NCBI GenBank assembly: GCA_010015675.1
Contig: ML976998.1
Span: 26,097-90,096, forward strand
Reading direction: 5' to 3'
DNA from: Byssothecium circinans
Lineage: Eukaryota > Ascomycota > Dothideomycetes > Pleosporales > Massarinaceae
Length of the DNA: 64,000 nucleotides
Within the stretch, counting starts at the first letter, position 1, and the number at the start of each line of letters is the position of its first letter. The notes under the pieces are model-generated. The model did no database searches. It was given only the letters and a program-made list of their open reading frames with translations, and was not told where the DNA came from. The position numbers and the translations under genes are program-made. Positions 33,526-44,272 of this stretch are shown here, piece after piece.

Positions 33526-36500
33526 CTATTGCTCCCCCATATCCCTCAGAGGCACATACCCAGCCTCCTCCCTACCTCTCTTTCTCGCCGCGATACTCTC
33601 TCTAACCCACTCGACGGCACTGGAAATCAAACCTCTCTTCTCAAAGCCTAATCGTTCAGCCTCCTTCTCACTCTCCGGGACTTTGGCTGAAGGATCCAGG
33701 GTAGCCACCTTCATCCAGCTCGGTCGTCTCCAGAACTTGAGGTACAAGGAGCTAACGACGACGGACACGGATGAGCAAGCCATGGCAGCACCAGCAGCCA
33801 TAGGGTGTAGGCTTAGACCCCATGGGAGGAAGAATCCCATGGCGAAAGGCAGACCAACGACATTGTACATGCACGCCCATGCAAGGTTCATCTTGATGCG
33901 GTTGAATATTGCTTTGCTGAGGACGAGACTGGCGGGGATGGCGAGGAGGTCGGTAGTGGACATGAGGACGATGGATGCAGCTTCCATAGCGACATCCGTG
34001 CCAGTAGAAAGAGCAATACCTACGTCTGCAGAGGCCAGAGCCGGAGAGTCGTTGATGCCGTCACCAACCATTCCTACAACCTTACCGCGCGATTGGAGGT
34101 CTGCGACGATGGTCTTTTTGTCTGCGGGCTGGGCGGAGGCATGTACGTCTTCGGGGTCGATACCGACTTGTGAAGCGACGACAAGTGCAGAGGATGAGGT
34201 GTCACCTGTAACAATGGAGCAGGTCATGCCAAGACGGCGGAGCGCGAGGACGGTGGCGCGAGCTGAAGGCTTAATGGTGTCGGAGAGGGAGAGTGTTCCT
34301 GTGTAGGTCTTGCCGATGGCGGTGTGGATCGTCGTCAAGCCCGCCGAACGCGGCTGACGGCCTCGACGAGGGTTGGAAGTGGAACCTAGCTCAAGCGACT
34401 CTTCAACAAAGTCGGGAACGTTGACACCTTCAGAGATCAAGTATGACGCGTTCCCGATGAGGACTCTATAGCGTGTGCGTTCGCGGGAAAGCGCAGCTTC
34501 GACTGACGCAGCAATACCCTTGCCAACGACAGCCTCAAAGTCGCCCACGGATCCATCTAGAGTGTTCTCATCACCGAGTCGGAGCTGTTCTTTGGCGGCA
34601 CGAATGATAGCTTTGGCAATAGGATGCTCGGAGCCCATCTCAGCAAGACCAATAAGCGTCCACCAAAGGTTCTTCTTATACTCATCCGCACCCCATTCAC
34701 CTCGAATGTCCGTCTTGGACACGCTCATCTTTCCAACAGTCAAAGTACCGGTCTTGTCGAAGACAATGTGGTTGACTTTAGTGGCAGTCTCTAGCGCAGC
34801 TCCGCCCTTGACCAAGATACCCAGTTCAGCCCCAACACCAGTACCAACCATGACAGCGGTGGGGGTAGCAAGACCAAGTGCGCAAGGGCAAGCGAAGACA
34901 ATGACAGCGATGCATAACTTGAAGCAGACCATGAGCTTGCCACCGCTGGCGTGGTCGAGGAAGACTTTGGGAGGGTAGGGGAGAGCATGACTGAGTACCA
35001 TCCAGGCAACAAAGGTCGCGAGTCCGAGAGTGATAATGATCGGAACGAAATAGCCAGCGATGGTGTCAGCTAGACGCTGAATGGGAGCACGGCTGGTTTG
35101 AGCTTCCTGGACAAGACGAACAATCTGGCTGAGCTGAGTATCCCGACCGGCACGAGTGACAACAAAGTCAATTCGACCGGCGCCGTTGACTGTACCAGCC
35201 ATGAGAAGAGCACCCTTCTTCTTCTGCACGGGCATTGCCTCGCCGGTGACCATGCTTTCATCAACATAGGATTCTCCTTGGGTAACCGTGCCATCAGCGG
35301 GGATCTTGTCTCCAGGTCGCAAGATGACAACATCACCCTGTTCGATGAGCTCAGTGGCAATGACCTTGGCTTCAATGGCATTACCATCCATCGATTGACG
35401 CTCGCCCTTCTCTTCAGTGACGTCCCATCCTTCTGCTGCTTTGGCGGCAGCTATTGGGTCTGCGTAGATGGTAGCCATGGATGGCGCAAGTGACATGAGT
35501 CTTGAAAGAGCCTTCGACGTCTGACCTTTAGCACTGTTCTCGAGGTATCGCCCTATGGAGATGAAAGTGATCAACATAGTGCTAGTGTCGAACAGTGTCG
35601 TTGGCTTGGAGTGTGGCGGGATGAGGAGTGAGACAAGCATTGATGCGCAACTGAAGAAGAAGGCAGCCGAAGTTCCCAAGACGACCAAGACATCCATAGT
35701 AGGTGAGCCGTGGCTGAGTGACTTGTACGCCGAGACGTAAAATCGCTTCCCGATGCCGAACTGAACAGGAATGGTGAGGCCCAGGCAGACCAAATCACCT
35801 AGGTAGACACCAGGAATGATGTTGATACTACCGTAGTCAAGGAAGGGCAGAAACATGGGGATGAACATGCTCGTGAGAAAGACCGGAACTGCAAAGCATG
35901 CCGATACTTTGACTGCCCGTCTCCATTCCTGAATCTCCTTGGTCTTTGCGAGCGACTCAAGTTGAGCATTGTTGTCGTCCGAATCCGCGACCAGAGCGTT
36001 GTAGCCGGCGGCTTCGATTGCTTCTACTGTTGCGCGGAGGCCGATGATTTGCGGATCCCGCTGGATGGTCGCTCGAGAAGTACTGAGGTTGATGGCTGCA
36101 GCAGTGATTCCAGGTTTTTGTTTCAACAGCGATTCCAGCTCTTCGGCGGCTTTTATGTTGGGCAGACCGTAGACCTTGAGGAAGATGGGTCCATTATTTG
36201 CTGATGTCTGCTGCACGCTTCCGTCTACCGACGTGATTACTTTCGCATCAAATCCTCGGTCCTCGATGGTTTCTACAATCTGCTCTGCCGAAAGCTTTGA
36301 TGGATCGTGCACGATAACTGCGCGCTCAGCAAGCAAACTGATGTTGAACTGGTATACGCCATCGACACCCTGGAAGCCACTCTCCACTGCAGATGTGCAA
36401 GCACCGCAGGTCATGCCCTCAACGCTGACGGTGGTCGTCAGAGTCTTTTTTCCCTTTGAACTCTTGCTGTTTCCCATGTCCGCGCTCTGCTTTACAGTAT

Positions 36501-37032
36501 CCACAATCTCCGCATCGAATCCAACGTCTTCTATTATTTCCGCAAGCTGTTCGGGTGATAGTATCGTCGTATCGTGTTCAATCACGGCACGCTCAGAGAG
36601 CAATGATATGCTAAAGGACTTGACACCAGCTACGTCTTTGAAGGCACCTTCCACTGCGGAAGTGCAAGCGCCGCATGTCATTCCGCCAACGGAAAGTGTG
36701 GTCGTCGCCATGTGTGAATTTAACTCATCTTCATCCTCCAAGTCGCTCAAAAAGTGATCTGGTGCTACCAAGGGAAGATCGGAAGACAGTACCTCGGCAT
36801 CAAACCCGCGATCTTCAATAGTTTCCTTTACCTGGTTCGCCGATATAATGTTCGGGTCGTGCTGGATCACCGCGCGCTCCATCACCAGGCTTATAGACAC
36901 GTTCCCCACACCATCCACGCCCTGAAACCCGGACTCTATCGCGGACGTGCATGCGCCGCATGTCATGCCCTCTACCTTCAATGTGGTTGTTGCCATATGC
37001 GCCGTCGCGCCGCTCGTCGTCGGGGGAGCCAT
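33526..37032 (-). CDS. CCC2: Copper-transporting P1B-type ATPase (Ccc2/ATP7 family)
   Basis: A single frame of 1168 residues without introns. Three heavy-metal-associated domains each carry GMTCGAC (start ~22, ~115 and ~208). They are followed by a fourth, degenerate one (FLKVYGLPNIKAAEELESLL) lacking both Cys. The transmembrane core has the CPC motif VIVFACPCALGLATPT, the actuator motif GES in TQGESYVDESMVTGEAMP, the phosphorylation site DKTGTLTVG, the SEHPIAKAI His-Pro loop, and the hinge GDGINDSPALASADVGIALSTGTD. It moves Cu(I) from the cytosol into the late Golgi for loading of secreted copper enzymes, receiving it from an Atx1-type chaperone. Two metal-binding domains are usual in yeast Ccc2, so three plus a relic is longer than that. 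Confidence 0.96.
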   Translation of the reverse strand: MAPPTTSGATAHMATTTLKVEGMTCGACTSAIESGFQGVDGVGNVSISLVMERAVIQHDPNIISANQVKETIEDRGFDAEVLSSDLPLVAPDHFLSDLEDEDELNSHMATTTLSVGGMTCGACTSAVEGAFKDVAGVKSFSISLLSERAVIEHDTTILSPEQLAEIIEDVGFDAEIVDTVKQSADMGNSKSSKGKKTLTTTVSVEGMTCGACTSAVESGFQGVDGVYQFNISLLAERAVIVHDPSKLSAEQIVETIEDRGFDAKVITSVDGSVQQTSANNGPIFLKVYGLPNIKAAEELESLLKQKPGITAAAINLSTSRATIQRDPQIIGLRATVEAIEAAGYNALVADSDDNNAQLESLAKTKEIQEWRRAVKVSACFAVPVFLTSMFIPMFLPFLDYGSINIIPGVYLGDLVCLGLTIPVQFGIGKRFYVSAYKSLSHGSPTMDVLVVLGTSAAFFFSCASMLVSLLIPPHSKPTTLFDTSTMLITFISIGRYLENSAKGQTSKALSRLMSLAPSMATIYADPIAAAKAAEGWDVTEEKGERQSMDGNAIEAKVIATELIEQGDVVILRPGDKIPADGTVTQGESYVDESMVTGEAMPVQKKKGALLMAGTVNGAGRIDFVVTRAGRDTQLSQIVRLVQEAQTSRAPIQRLADTIAGYFVPIIITLGLATFVAWMVLSHALPYPPKVFLDHASGGKLMVCFKLCIAVIVFACPCALGLATPTAVMVGTGVGAELGILVKGGAALETATKVNHIVFDKTGTLTVGKMSVSKTDIRGEWGADEYKKNLWWTLIGLAEMGSEHPIAKAIIRAAKEQLRLGDENTLDGSVGDFEAVVGKGIAASVEAALSRERTRYRVLIGNASYLISEGVNVPDFVEESLELGSTSNPRRGRQPRSAGLTTIHTAIGKTYTGTLSLSDTIKPSARATVLALRRLGMTCSIVTGDTSSSALVVASQVGIDPEDVHASAQPADKKTIVADLQSRGKVVGMVGDGINDSPALASADVGIALSTGTDVAMEAASIVLMSTTDLLAIPASLVLSKAIFNRIKMNLAWACMYNVVGLPFAMGFFLPWGLSLHPMAAGAAMACSSVSVVVSSLYLKFWRRPSWMKVATLDPSAKVPESEKEAERLGFEKRGLISSAVEWVRESIAARKRGREEAGYVPLRDMGEQ

Positions 37033-38048
37033 GGTGTGTGAATGTCGTCGGATCTCGTGGGAAGCGCTCTCGTCGAAAGGCGTCAGCGGCCGGGCTCGTA
37101 TGTACAGGTGGCGTAGGTGAGGCGCCGGAGAGTGCGTGCTACCTCATGCAGCAATATAGTGGCAGATGGAGTACCGAGAGGGCAATATAATGGCGACCGG
37201 GGACTCGCGATCGTCGGCAGATAGGGGAGGAGGGCCAGCCTTCCTGAAGTGTCGCAGTATCCAGATGGTTGAACACGATATCGCTACTTCGGAGAGTAGA
37301 GAGCCGAATGATTCTGGTCTTCGCTAGGCCTGGATAGCGGCGCGCGTAAGCTGCTAGGGTCGCCGACCGCCACGAGCTGAGAGGTGCTTGGTAATGTTGT
37401 TGGTAGGTATGCGTCTGTATACTATGTAGGAACAAAGGAAGAGTGTGAAGGTGACATGCCTGGGAATGCGGGCGCAAAGTTATATATTCAGGTCCTTTGA
37501 AGGTCAGAGACATTGAGGCCCATTCATTTGTTTCATAGCTTGGCGCGCTGAAACTGGAAGGCGTTTTGAACTGTGGGATGCGACGAGACTAGCCCTCGGA
37601 TGGTTCTCGGATTCGCGTGTTCTACGCCCGCTACAGTGACTGCACGAGAAGATGGGAAACGTGGAAGACGGCTCTGTGAACCAAAGCTGGTGTTGTACGA
37701 GGATTTCCATTCCAATAGTGTGCTGTGGCTTCTTACGGTCTACAGAACCCGCGTGATGGACGCCTCGTTGGAGCTACACGAGTACGAGATGCTCGGGAAG
37801 CCACCAAAAGAGTGGAACTCTGATCCAGACGTGCTTCAACTATCTTTCCATCTTTTTATAGTCATGTTGATCCGGTCCGGCTGGACTAACACTAGATGAG
37901 AGCAACACCAGTGTGAGATTACCTAATCGATCTTATCGATAAGCAAGCTTCCACTGTTTCCCCACCACTCAAGCTGAACCATCACGACGTCAGCACTCTC
38001 TGCAGTTGACAACTATCCTCCCAAGCCCTGCAATAGCAAAAAGCCACA
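37033..38048. other. Divergent promoter CCC2 / CSN7
   Basis: No coding signal. Open frames here are short and unrelated to known families. It contains the 12-bp palindrome at 37932-37943. Confidence 0.5.
37932..37943. promoter_or_regulatory. Palindrome CTTATCGATAAG
   Basis: A perfect 12-bp palindrome with a GATA core on both strands, about 105 bp upstream of the CSN7 start codon. It could bind a GATA factor dimer. No functional evidence. Confidence 0.3.
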
Positions 38049-38920
38049 ATGGAGCAAACCAAAGCTCTCAACGCTCTGGAACCCTTCCTCGCGCTCAGCA
38101 AAACCGCAACATCGCCCCGAGCCGCCGCGGACCTTGTCACCCAAGCTACGTCCACACCAAACACATACGTCTTCGCCGAGCTGCTCCAAACCCCCAACAT
38201 CCAGAAGCTGCGAGAATCCCCAGATCACGCGGCGTACTACACACTTCTCGAGATCTTCGCCTGGGGAACATGGGAGGACTACAAGTGTACGGCCTACCTT
38301 CAATCCATAAACTATGATGGTGCTAATGCTATGCAGCACAGTCCAACCTCCCCGATCTATCCCCCGCTCAACGCCAAAAACTCCTCCTTCTGACTCTTCT
38401 GCCCCTCTCCCGCTCGCACAAGACCCTGACATATCCCGCTCTGCTCTCCGCCCTAGACCTCCCCAGCACGCGTGCCCTCGAAGAACTCATCACCACAGCC
38501 ATCTACTCTGGCCTCATAACCGCGACGCTTGACCCCGCCCACTCGCTCGTCAGCGTAACATCGGTGGCTCCGCTTCGAGACCTCGCACCAGGCTCTCTTC
38601 CCGCCATGCAAGCCACGCTCTCGACGTGGTCTCAGCGCTGCGACACAGCGCTCGCTGAGCTTGAAGCCCGTGTAGCCGAGGTCAAGAAGGCGGCTGTGGA
38701 CCGTGAGAAGATGAGGAGAAAGAAGGATTGGGCGCTCGAGACGGTCGTTGCTGCAGCTGAGGAGAAGGGCAGTCAGAAGCGTGGAGTAAGTGGATTGGGT
38801 GATGAAGATATGATGGATGTGGATCAAGAGGGGGGCAGCGGACGCGTAACGAGAGGCAGCAACAAGAGGGGCCCTGGAGGCTTTGGATCATTCGGTAGCA
38901 TAGGGCGGAAGCTGGGCTGA
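38049..38920 (+). CDS. csnG: COP9 signalosome subunit 7 (PCI domain)
   Basis: Exons 38049-38286 and 38337-38920 (50-nt intron GTACGG...GCTAATG...CAG) give 273 residues. The N-terminus MEQTKALNALEPFLALSKTATSPRAAADLV, followed by TYVFAELLQTPNIQKL, is typical of CSN7. The PCI core continues as LPDLSPAQRQKLLLLTLLPLSR and LPSTRALEELITTAIYSGLITATLD. A coiled-coil follows (CDTALAELEARVAEVKKAAVDREKMRRKKDWALE), then an acidic and Gly/Arg-rich tail (DEDMMDVDQEGG ... GPGGFGSFGSIGRKLG). The COP9 complex removes Nedd8 from cullins and controls development in filamentous fungi. Identification is good; the symbol follows Aspergillus usage. Confidence 0.88.
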
Positions 38921-39582
38921 GCCGAATTGCTCCGCGTCACTGGCATACATGACCTTTGGCTGACATGTGCATTCACAGTTGACACTCGTTGAGTTTTTCA
39001 AGAACCAGCTCAGGCGTGATAGCCAATTGTAGGCTATTTAAGCTGTCGAGCCCTCGACACACGTCTATGTCTTGCTAATCTGGTGGGCGAGAACATACGA
39101 AAGTGCGTCGGATTGAGAGACCAATTGATAACGACCTCATGGTCCCGAGCATAGAGATAGCACAATATAAATCACGATTGGACAGGAATCGGAAGAATGA
39201 AAATCCAGCTTCACAAGTAGTTCCTCTATTATTCAGGACCTCCTATCCTATGCGTGCAATTATGCTGGAAAACCTCCCCGGCATACTCTAAAAAAGGCAA
39301 ACTCTATCTACAAGACCAAAGCTAGCAATATATGTATGCCGAACCAGACCCATATCGACCCCAGACAACCGTGACCGTACCAACCATTGGCGTCATGCGG
39401 GTATTCCATCCCAGCGCAAAATTCTCGGCCACGAGAAACACCTATGCGCCTCTTTTGAATCGAAATGAACGCCGTACATGCATGATAGGGTAGTGTCATA
39501 TGTGTATGCGGGAATTTGGGAAGGAAACAGTTGTTCGAAAAAAAAACCAGCCCGGAGGCGAAATCGAAAAGGGGTAGGTGAC
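38921..39582. other. Intergenic, convergent 3' ends
   Basis: 3' flanks of CSN7 and of the conserved unknown gene. No feature recognised. Confidence 0.5.
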
Positions 39583-40440
39583 TCATGCCGGCGCAGCAGG
39601 CGGCTGATATGTCTGCGTCGAAGCCGTGGCACCGTTGATCGACTGGCTCATCTGGCTCCATTGCTCCGCCATGGCCCTGAGTGCCTCCCTTGTCGCATCG
39701 ATGTTCAACTCGCCCCGCTCTTGTGCATCCTTCAAAAACTGCTCCCAATCAGGATCCATGGGCACATTTGCGCCCTGTTCGCGCAGTGCAGCGGCATGCA
39801 TGAGTCGCTGGTTGAGTTCGAAGCCCACGCTCTCGTCCACTTCGTCGTCGTCGTCATCATCGGAAGGTTCGTCGGGCGAGTCGTGCATTTCCGTGTCGGC
39901 GGTACGTAGAGTATTCGAGTTGGTGGCGGCGACGTGCTGGTCTGCCGTGGCAAGCGAAGGCGCGGGGACTTCCTCGATTGCAACCTCAATGTCTGTTTTG
40001 ACGTTGATGCCTTGTCGGGATAGGCTGCTGCGGAGGCACTTTCGCCGGTCAACCCATTCTGTGATCTCGATGCCCGTTGTGTCCATGACCTTGCGGCCTT
40101 CGTCTCGCTCGTACCGCTCGCGCGCCCAGAGCGTGCCTTCCCATCTGCAGAAGCCCTGGATCTCCGAGTCTGTGAGGCCGAGCCGGTCGAACGCTTCGAA
40201 CAGCTTCTTGTGGTGCGGGAAGCGGCCCAGGCGTTTGCGGTGGGGTGCGTGGGCGTAGTTTAGGCCCGGGTATCGCGCTTCGATTGTGTCGAGGGAGCCG
40301 TAGAAGGTAGCGGTTTCGATGCGGACTTCGCCTACGAGGTTCTTGGAGAGGTGGGCGGAAAAGGAGGGCGGGTCGGTCGGGGAGGGCGTGGGGAACAGCG
40401 TGTTGTAGACGAGCACCGAGATGGGGGTTTTGCGGTGCAT
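39583..40440 (-). CDS. Conserved fungal protein of unknown function
   Basis: A single frame of 285 residues. I do not recognise the family. The N-terminal 160 residues look folded and conserved in style: PISVLVYNTLFPTPSP, GEVRIETATFYGSLDTIEARYPGLNYAH, FPHHKKLFEAFDRLGLTDSEIQGFCRWEGTLWARERYERDEG. A conserved-looking GIEITEW follows. The second half is low in complexity, with a run of seven Asp and an amphipathic C-terminal stretch (LNIDATREALRAMAEQWSQMSQSIN). No signal peptide or membrane segment is present. Coding is supported by frame length, codon regularity and the lack of a better frame on the other strand, although an antisense frame of 210 codons overlaps it. Probably nuclear or cytosolic. 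Confidence 0.7.
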   Translation of the reverse strand: MHRKTPISVLVYNTLFPTPSPTDPPSFSAHLSKNLVGEVRIETATFYGSLDTIEARYPGLNYAHAPHRKRLGRFPHHKKLFEAFDRLGLTDSEIQGFCRWEGTLWARERYERDEGRKVMDTTGIEITEWVDRRKCLRSSLSRQGINVKTDIEVAIEEVPAPSLATADQHVAATNSNTLRTADTEMHDSPDEPSDDDDDDEVDESVGFELNQRLMHAAALREQGANVPMDPDWEQFLKDAQERGELNIDATREALRAMAEQWSQMSQSINGATASTQTYQPPAAPA

Positions 40441-41969
40441 GTTGGAGGCGTGTATGGGAGCGGTAGATATGCTTGTGGTGTAGATCGTATATGTATGCGC
40501 AGAGGGATCTGGATGCTCAGGGAGGGATGGCGCAGTGTGTTCTGTAGGTGGTGTTCGCAGCTCGCCGAGTGTTGTGGGACTGAAGGTTAAAAGAGACCAG
40601 GTGGTGGAGAGTACTCAGAGTAGGGACGCTGGAGAAACGGTGGGCAGGCAACGGACTAGTGGTGCCTTCCGAACCAACGTTCTCGAATAAGCTCGGGCGT
40701 GACCCTTTTGCCAGGTTTTGCTGGCTTTTGCTGGCTTTTGCTGGTGCTGCCAATCCGAGTCGAATCAGCTCCTGGTCCAGTGTCAGACGCACACGCTCAC
40801 GCTTCAGCTTCAGGTGACGGTCGGTTCGCGGACGCTGGTTCGGGTTCCACGAAGGCTGCCGCAGATAATCGAGTGCTGAGTGAGATTTGGGGGAGAGGCC
40901 GTGTTTGAAGTCGGGGAATGTGCAGCAGAGGCCAAGTATGGCTTTGTATGGGGTCGCCCTGGTTTCGACGAAAAAAGGACGCTCGGGGAATCTGAAGCTA
41001 GGTGGTAGCAGAGCCAGGCACGCCGACACAACACGACACGGCACGGCAACTTGCAACTTGCAGCTTGCAGCTTGGGACCGACGGGAGCGTGAGAGGAGGG
41101 AAACGGGAGGGAAACGGGAGGGGCGGCAAAGGGGCGCCCACAGAAAGGGAGACCGGATTGTATTTATGTTCAAGCTGCAGCCTCACCGCCTCCTAATTGT
41201 CTCGATCCTCCTATATGCATATGGTATGGCATATGCCACCAACCCGCCCATCTACGCCCAAGGCCAGGGCCGGGGTCAACCCGAATGCCACCAGAGACCC
41301 TGTCGCAGTATCCTCTGTTTTGGCTCTCTCTTGCACCGGCAATAACAAAACGCATCCATGGCCACTCATCGCCCTCTTCCTGGCCGGCTGCACGCATGTC
41401 GCCGCATCCAGCGCGCGCCCGTTGCTACCTCGAACGTGAAGACTCGCGATGCCGTCTGCGTTGTCACACGTCGCTCGAGTGTGAGTTGTCTGGCCCGGAG
41501 CTTAAAACGCACGATGGCCCAATCGACGCCGTGCATCCGACGTCCCTTTTAGCAGCCGGCCAACGGAGACGCCGTCTTCAAGTGCTCTACCGTGCTCATG
41601 CGGAGTGACTGGCTGCAGCCATGCCTTCTCTCCTCCCAAGGTTGCTTCTAGCGTCCACCGCCGCTGCGAAGCATCACCAACTGCGGTTCTGCGTCTCCTT
41701 GCTTTCGCTGCATGACCGTCGAGGTGGTCCCGAGATGAAGGACGATCCCGGCGCGTGCCTGCCAATCATTCGCCACCAGCTTAGTCATCCTCGCTTCCCC
41801 TGCCGCTTAGGCTCTCACCATCCGAACACGAACCTCGCCACTGCACTCTCACTCCCACTGCCGAATGCGGTTACCACGGATATGGCCCCAATAAGCCGCG
41901 ACATCCCGACTTCTGCCTTGGTGTTGAGTTGAGTTGGGTTGAGTGGGGTAACCGCTGTCGTAATCCCTC
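40441..41969. other. Divergent promoter region, 1.5 kb, with short tandem repeats
   Basis: Upstream of both the unknown gene and the SNM1/Artemis gene. It contains ttttgctggc x3 (40716-40745), gcaacttgca/gcagcttgca copies near 41045-41075, and gggaaacgggag x2 near 41096-41120. A 218-codon minus-strand frame at 40517-41173 lacks any domain and crosses these repeats; I regard it as chance. Confidence 0.5.
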
Positions 41970-44131
41970 ATGTCGACGTTCAAAGGCATAGTTGAGGGTG
42001 AGTCTGCTGCCTTTATGGGCAATGTGCGTGCTGATTGCCGAAGAATTCCCGCACATACGGATTGACTACTTCAGACACCAACCAGACCACAAGGCACCGC
42101 TAGCATGTTTCCTCAGCCATGTTCACTCAGACCATCTTCTCGGTCTTGAGTCTTTTCGCGCACCTTTCGTCTATTGCTCTGCTGCCACTCGTGAGGTACG
42201 ATACGGTCAAGTGAATTGAATATACGATGCTGATAGACCAGATACTACTCCGGCTTGAAAAGTTCTACTACCGGGCCAATCATGCTCGTGGCATCCTTGA
42301 GAGCCATCCTGTCACTTATGAGAAGCACATGCGTGGAATCACCAAGCCATTACCGCTGGACACACCAACAACAATCGAACTTGCGCCTAGAAACGAGATC
42401 CGCGTCACGTTGATCGATGCCAATCACTGCATTGGCGCTGTCATGTTTCTTATCGAAGGCGATGGCAAAGCGATCCTTTACACTGGCGACATACGTGCCG
42501 AAACCTGGTGGGTGAACAGCTTGGTGCAGAACCCAGTCCTCCTGCCGTACACACTTGGATCTCGCCGATTGGATTGTATGTACCTGGACACAACATTTGC
42601 AACCAAATCGAAAGTTTATCAAAACTTCCCATCCAAGGCAGAAGGTATCAGAGAGCTTTTGGAGCAGGTTGAAGCTTATCCGGAGGATACCATATTTTAC
42701 TTCCATTCGTGGACTTTTGGATACGAGAATGTTTGGATAGCACTTTCGAATTTTCTCCAATCGCGAATACATTTGGACGACTATCGGGCTAGGATTTACG
42801 GGTCTCTCTCGACACTTGACAAGAAGTCTCTTCGCCAAAATGGTCTCGAAGTGCCGAGCAGTAATAAGTTCCTCCAAGAATCAGGCTTGAAAGTTAGCGA
42901 AGCACCCGCTCTGTGCGGCTTCAAGAATGGAAACCGCATCCACCCTGGCTGTTTGACCTCACACACCGATGTTCGCATTCACAGTTGCGAGCGTGCTATG
43001 GGATGCCCAGTCATGGACCAAGATGCAGAAGCCCGCGTCGTCCACCTCATTCCAATCGTCAATCGTGTGGATAACACTGAAATTCTTGAAGTTGGTGCCG
43101 GAGGCGGAAAAGGCGACCTCGATCAGAAGGAAGAGTTGGAAATTTGTGATCCAGCGGCTGTGGGAAAACTGATGGACCTCTGCAGAAAGCATATTAAAGA
43201 ACCGGAAATGTTGTCAAAAGTCTTAGAATCACTGCAAGGACCCTTGAACGAAGGGAAAGGCACCATCAACCTCGATATGGACCTTCAACGCGACAATCAA
43301 GAGGGCGAACCCGACATGTCTCTACCGAAACTCGTGTCAGCCCTATCATCGCACGCTTCGAAATCTCAAGCTTCAGAAGACAAGCCCAACAAAACGATCC
43401 GCTTTCCTTACTCGAGACACTCTTCGTACTCCGAACTCTGCACTCTTGTCGATGCCTTCAAGCCCAAAGACGTCTTTCCATGCACAGTAGACGAAACAAA
43501 GTGGGTTCCTACTTTGGGTATGCGATATCTTTTTAGGCCCTTCTGTTCTGAAGATACATTCCGCCATGATACTCTGATGATGGAGCTGTATGAAGCCAGA
43601 ATGGAGCAAGAGTCGAATGGCAAACGGGATTTGGAGACCCAGCAAGACACGCAGACGATGGGAACTGATGTCCCAAGCCCTGTCACAATAAAACGACCAA
43701 GATTAGGCGATGATGCGGAAATGCCGAATGCAGAACAAGAAGGTGAATCAGCCCCATTCTCTGCACCTGCAGAACCACCAAAACCAGGCCAAACTTCAAA
43801 TTTTCTTGCGATTGAATTCGACGTTCCAACAACATCACCACTACACCCTCCACTTCCAGCTCCGGCTACGCCCGTAATCCCCCCCGCCGATACCACCCCG
43901 TTCGTCGCAGACCCCGTTTCGACTATCGCTTCAGAGAAGACGTCTCTCGTATCAACGCCAACATCCTCACTCGTCGAATCGACTACAGACGAAGTCTTGC
44001 AGCACAGACGAGCAAACCAATTGATGGCATATAACGCCGCCTTGGGGTTCCGCCTCACTTGGGCTGACTACGGTGGACTCGTATCCACTCGGCGGAAGCA
44101 AGACATGGAAGAATTCGAGCAGGAGCTGTAG
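41970..44131 (+). CDS. Artemis/SNM1-family DNA repair nuclease (metallo-beta-lactamase, beta-CASP)
   Basis: Exons 41970-41997, 42044-42195 and 42242-44131 (two 46-nt introns) give 689 residues. The 28-nt first exon supplies MSTFKGIVE, which continues EFPHIRIDYFR. The metal-binding motif SHVHSDH has H35, H37, D39 and H40. Then come ANHCIGAVMF (His of motif 3), ILYTGDIRAE (Asp of motif 4), MYLDTTF (beta-CASP motif A) and YSRHSSYSEL (motif C His). The C-terminal ~200 residues are Pro/Ser/Thr-rich and disordered, ending with a conserved-looking RLTWADYGGLVS. It starts immediately with the nuclease fold and lacks the N-terminal zinc finger of Pso2/Snm1, so it is closer to Artemis. Role: processing of DNA ends or cross-links in the nucleus. 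The activity is predicted from intact motifs. Confidence 0.9.
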
Positions 44132-44272
44132 CCTGGAGAGGAGAAATGATGTATATTCAAATGATACCCACTTTGCCTTCACATCTATCAAAAGCAAGCC
44201 TCCCAGCCTCTACACTACTAATGTGCACACTGCCGACGCGCCTTACATGCATATGCAACCCGATCGTCCTAT

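Noticed and set aside
33482..34306. 274-codon plus-strand frame
   Set aside because: Lies wholly antisense to the 3' end of the copper ATPase, a clear real gene; the composition is a shadow of that gene.
39626..40258. 210-codon plus-strand Ser-rich frame
   Set aside because: Antisense to the conserved unknown gene, whose own frame has better amino-acid pattern and length.
40517..41173. 218-codon minus-strand open frame
   Set aside because: Low-complexity Arg/Ser/Leu composition, crosses several short tandem repeats, no domain and no consistent start. It looks like chance in GC-rich promoter DNA.
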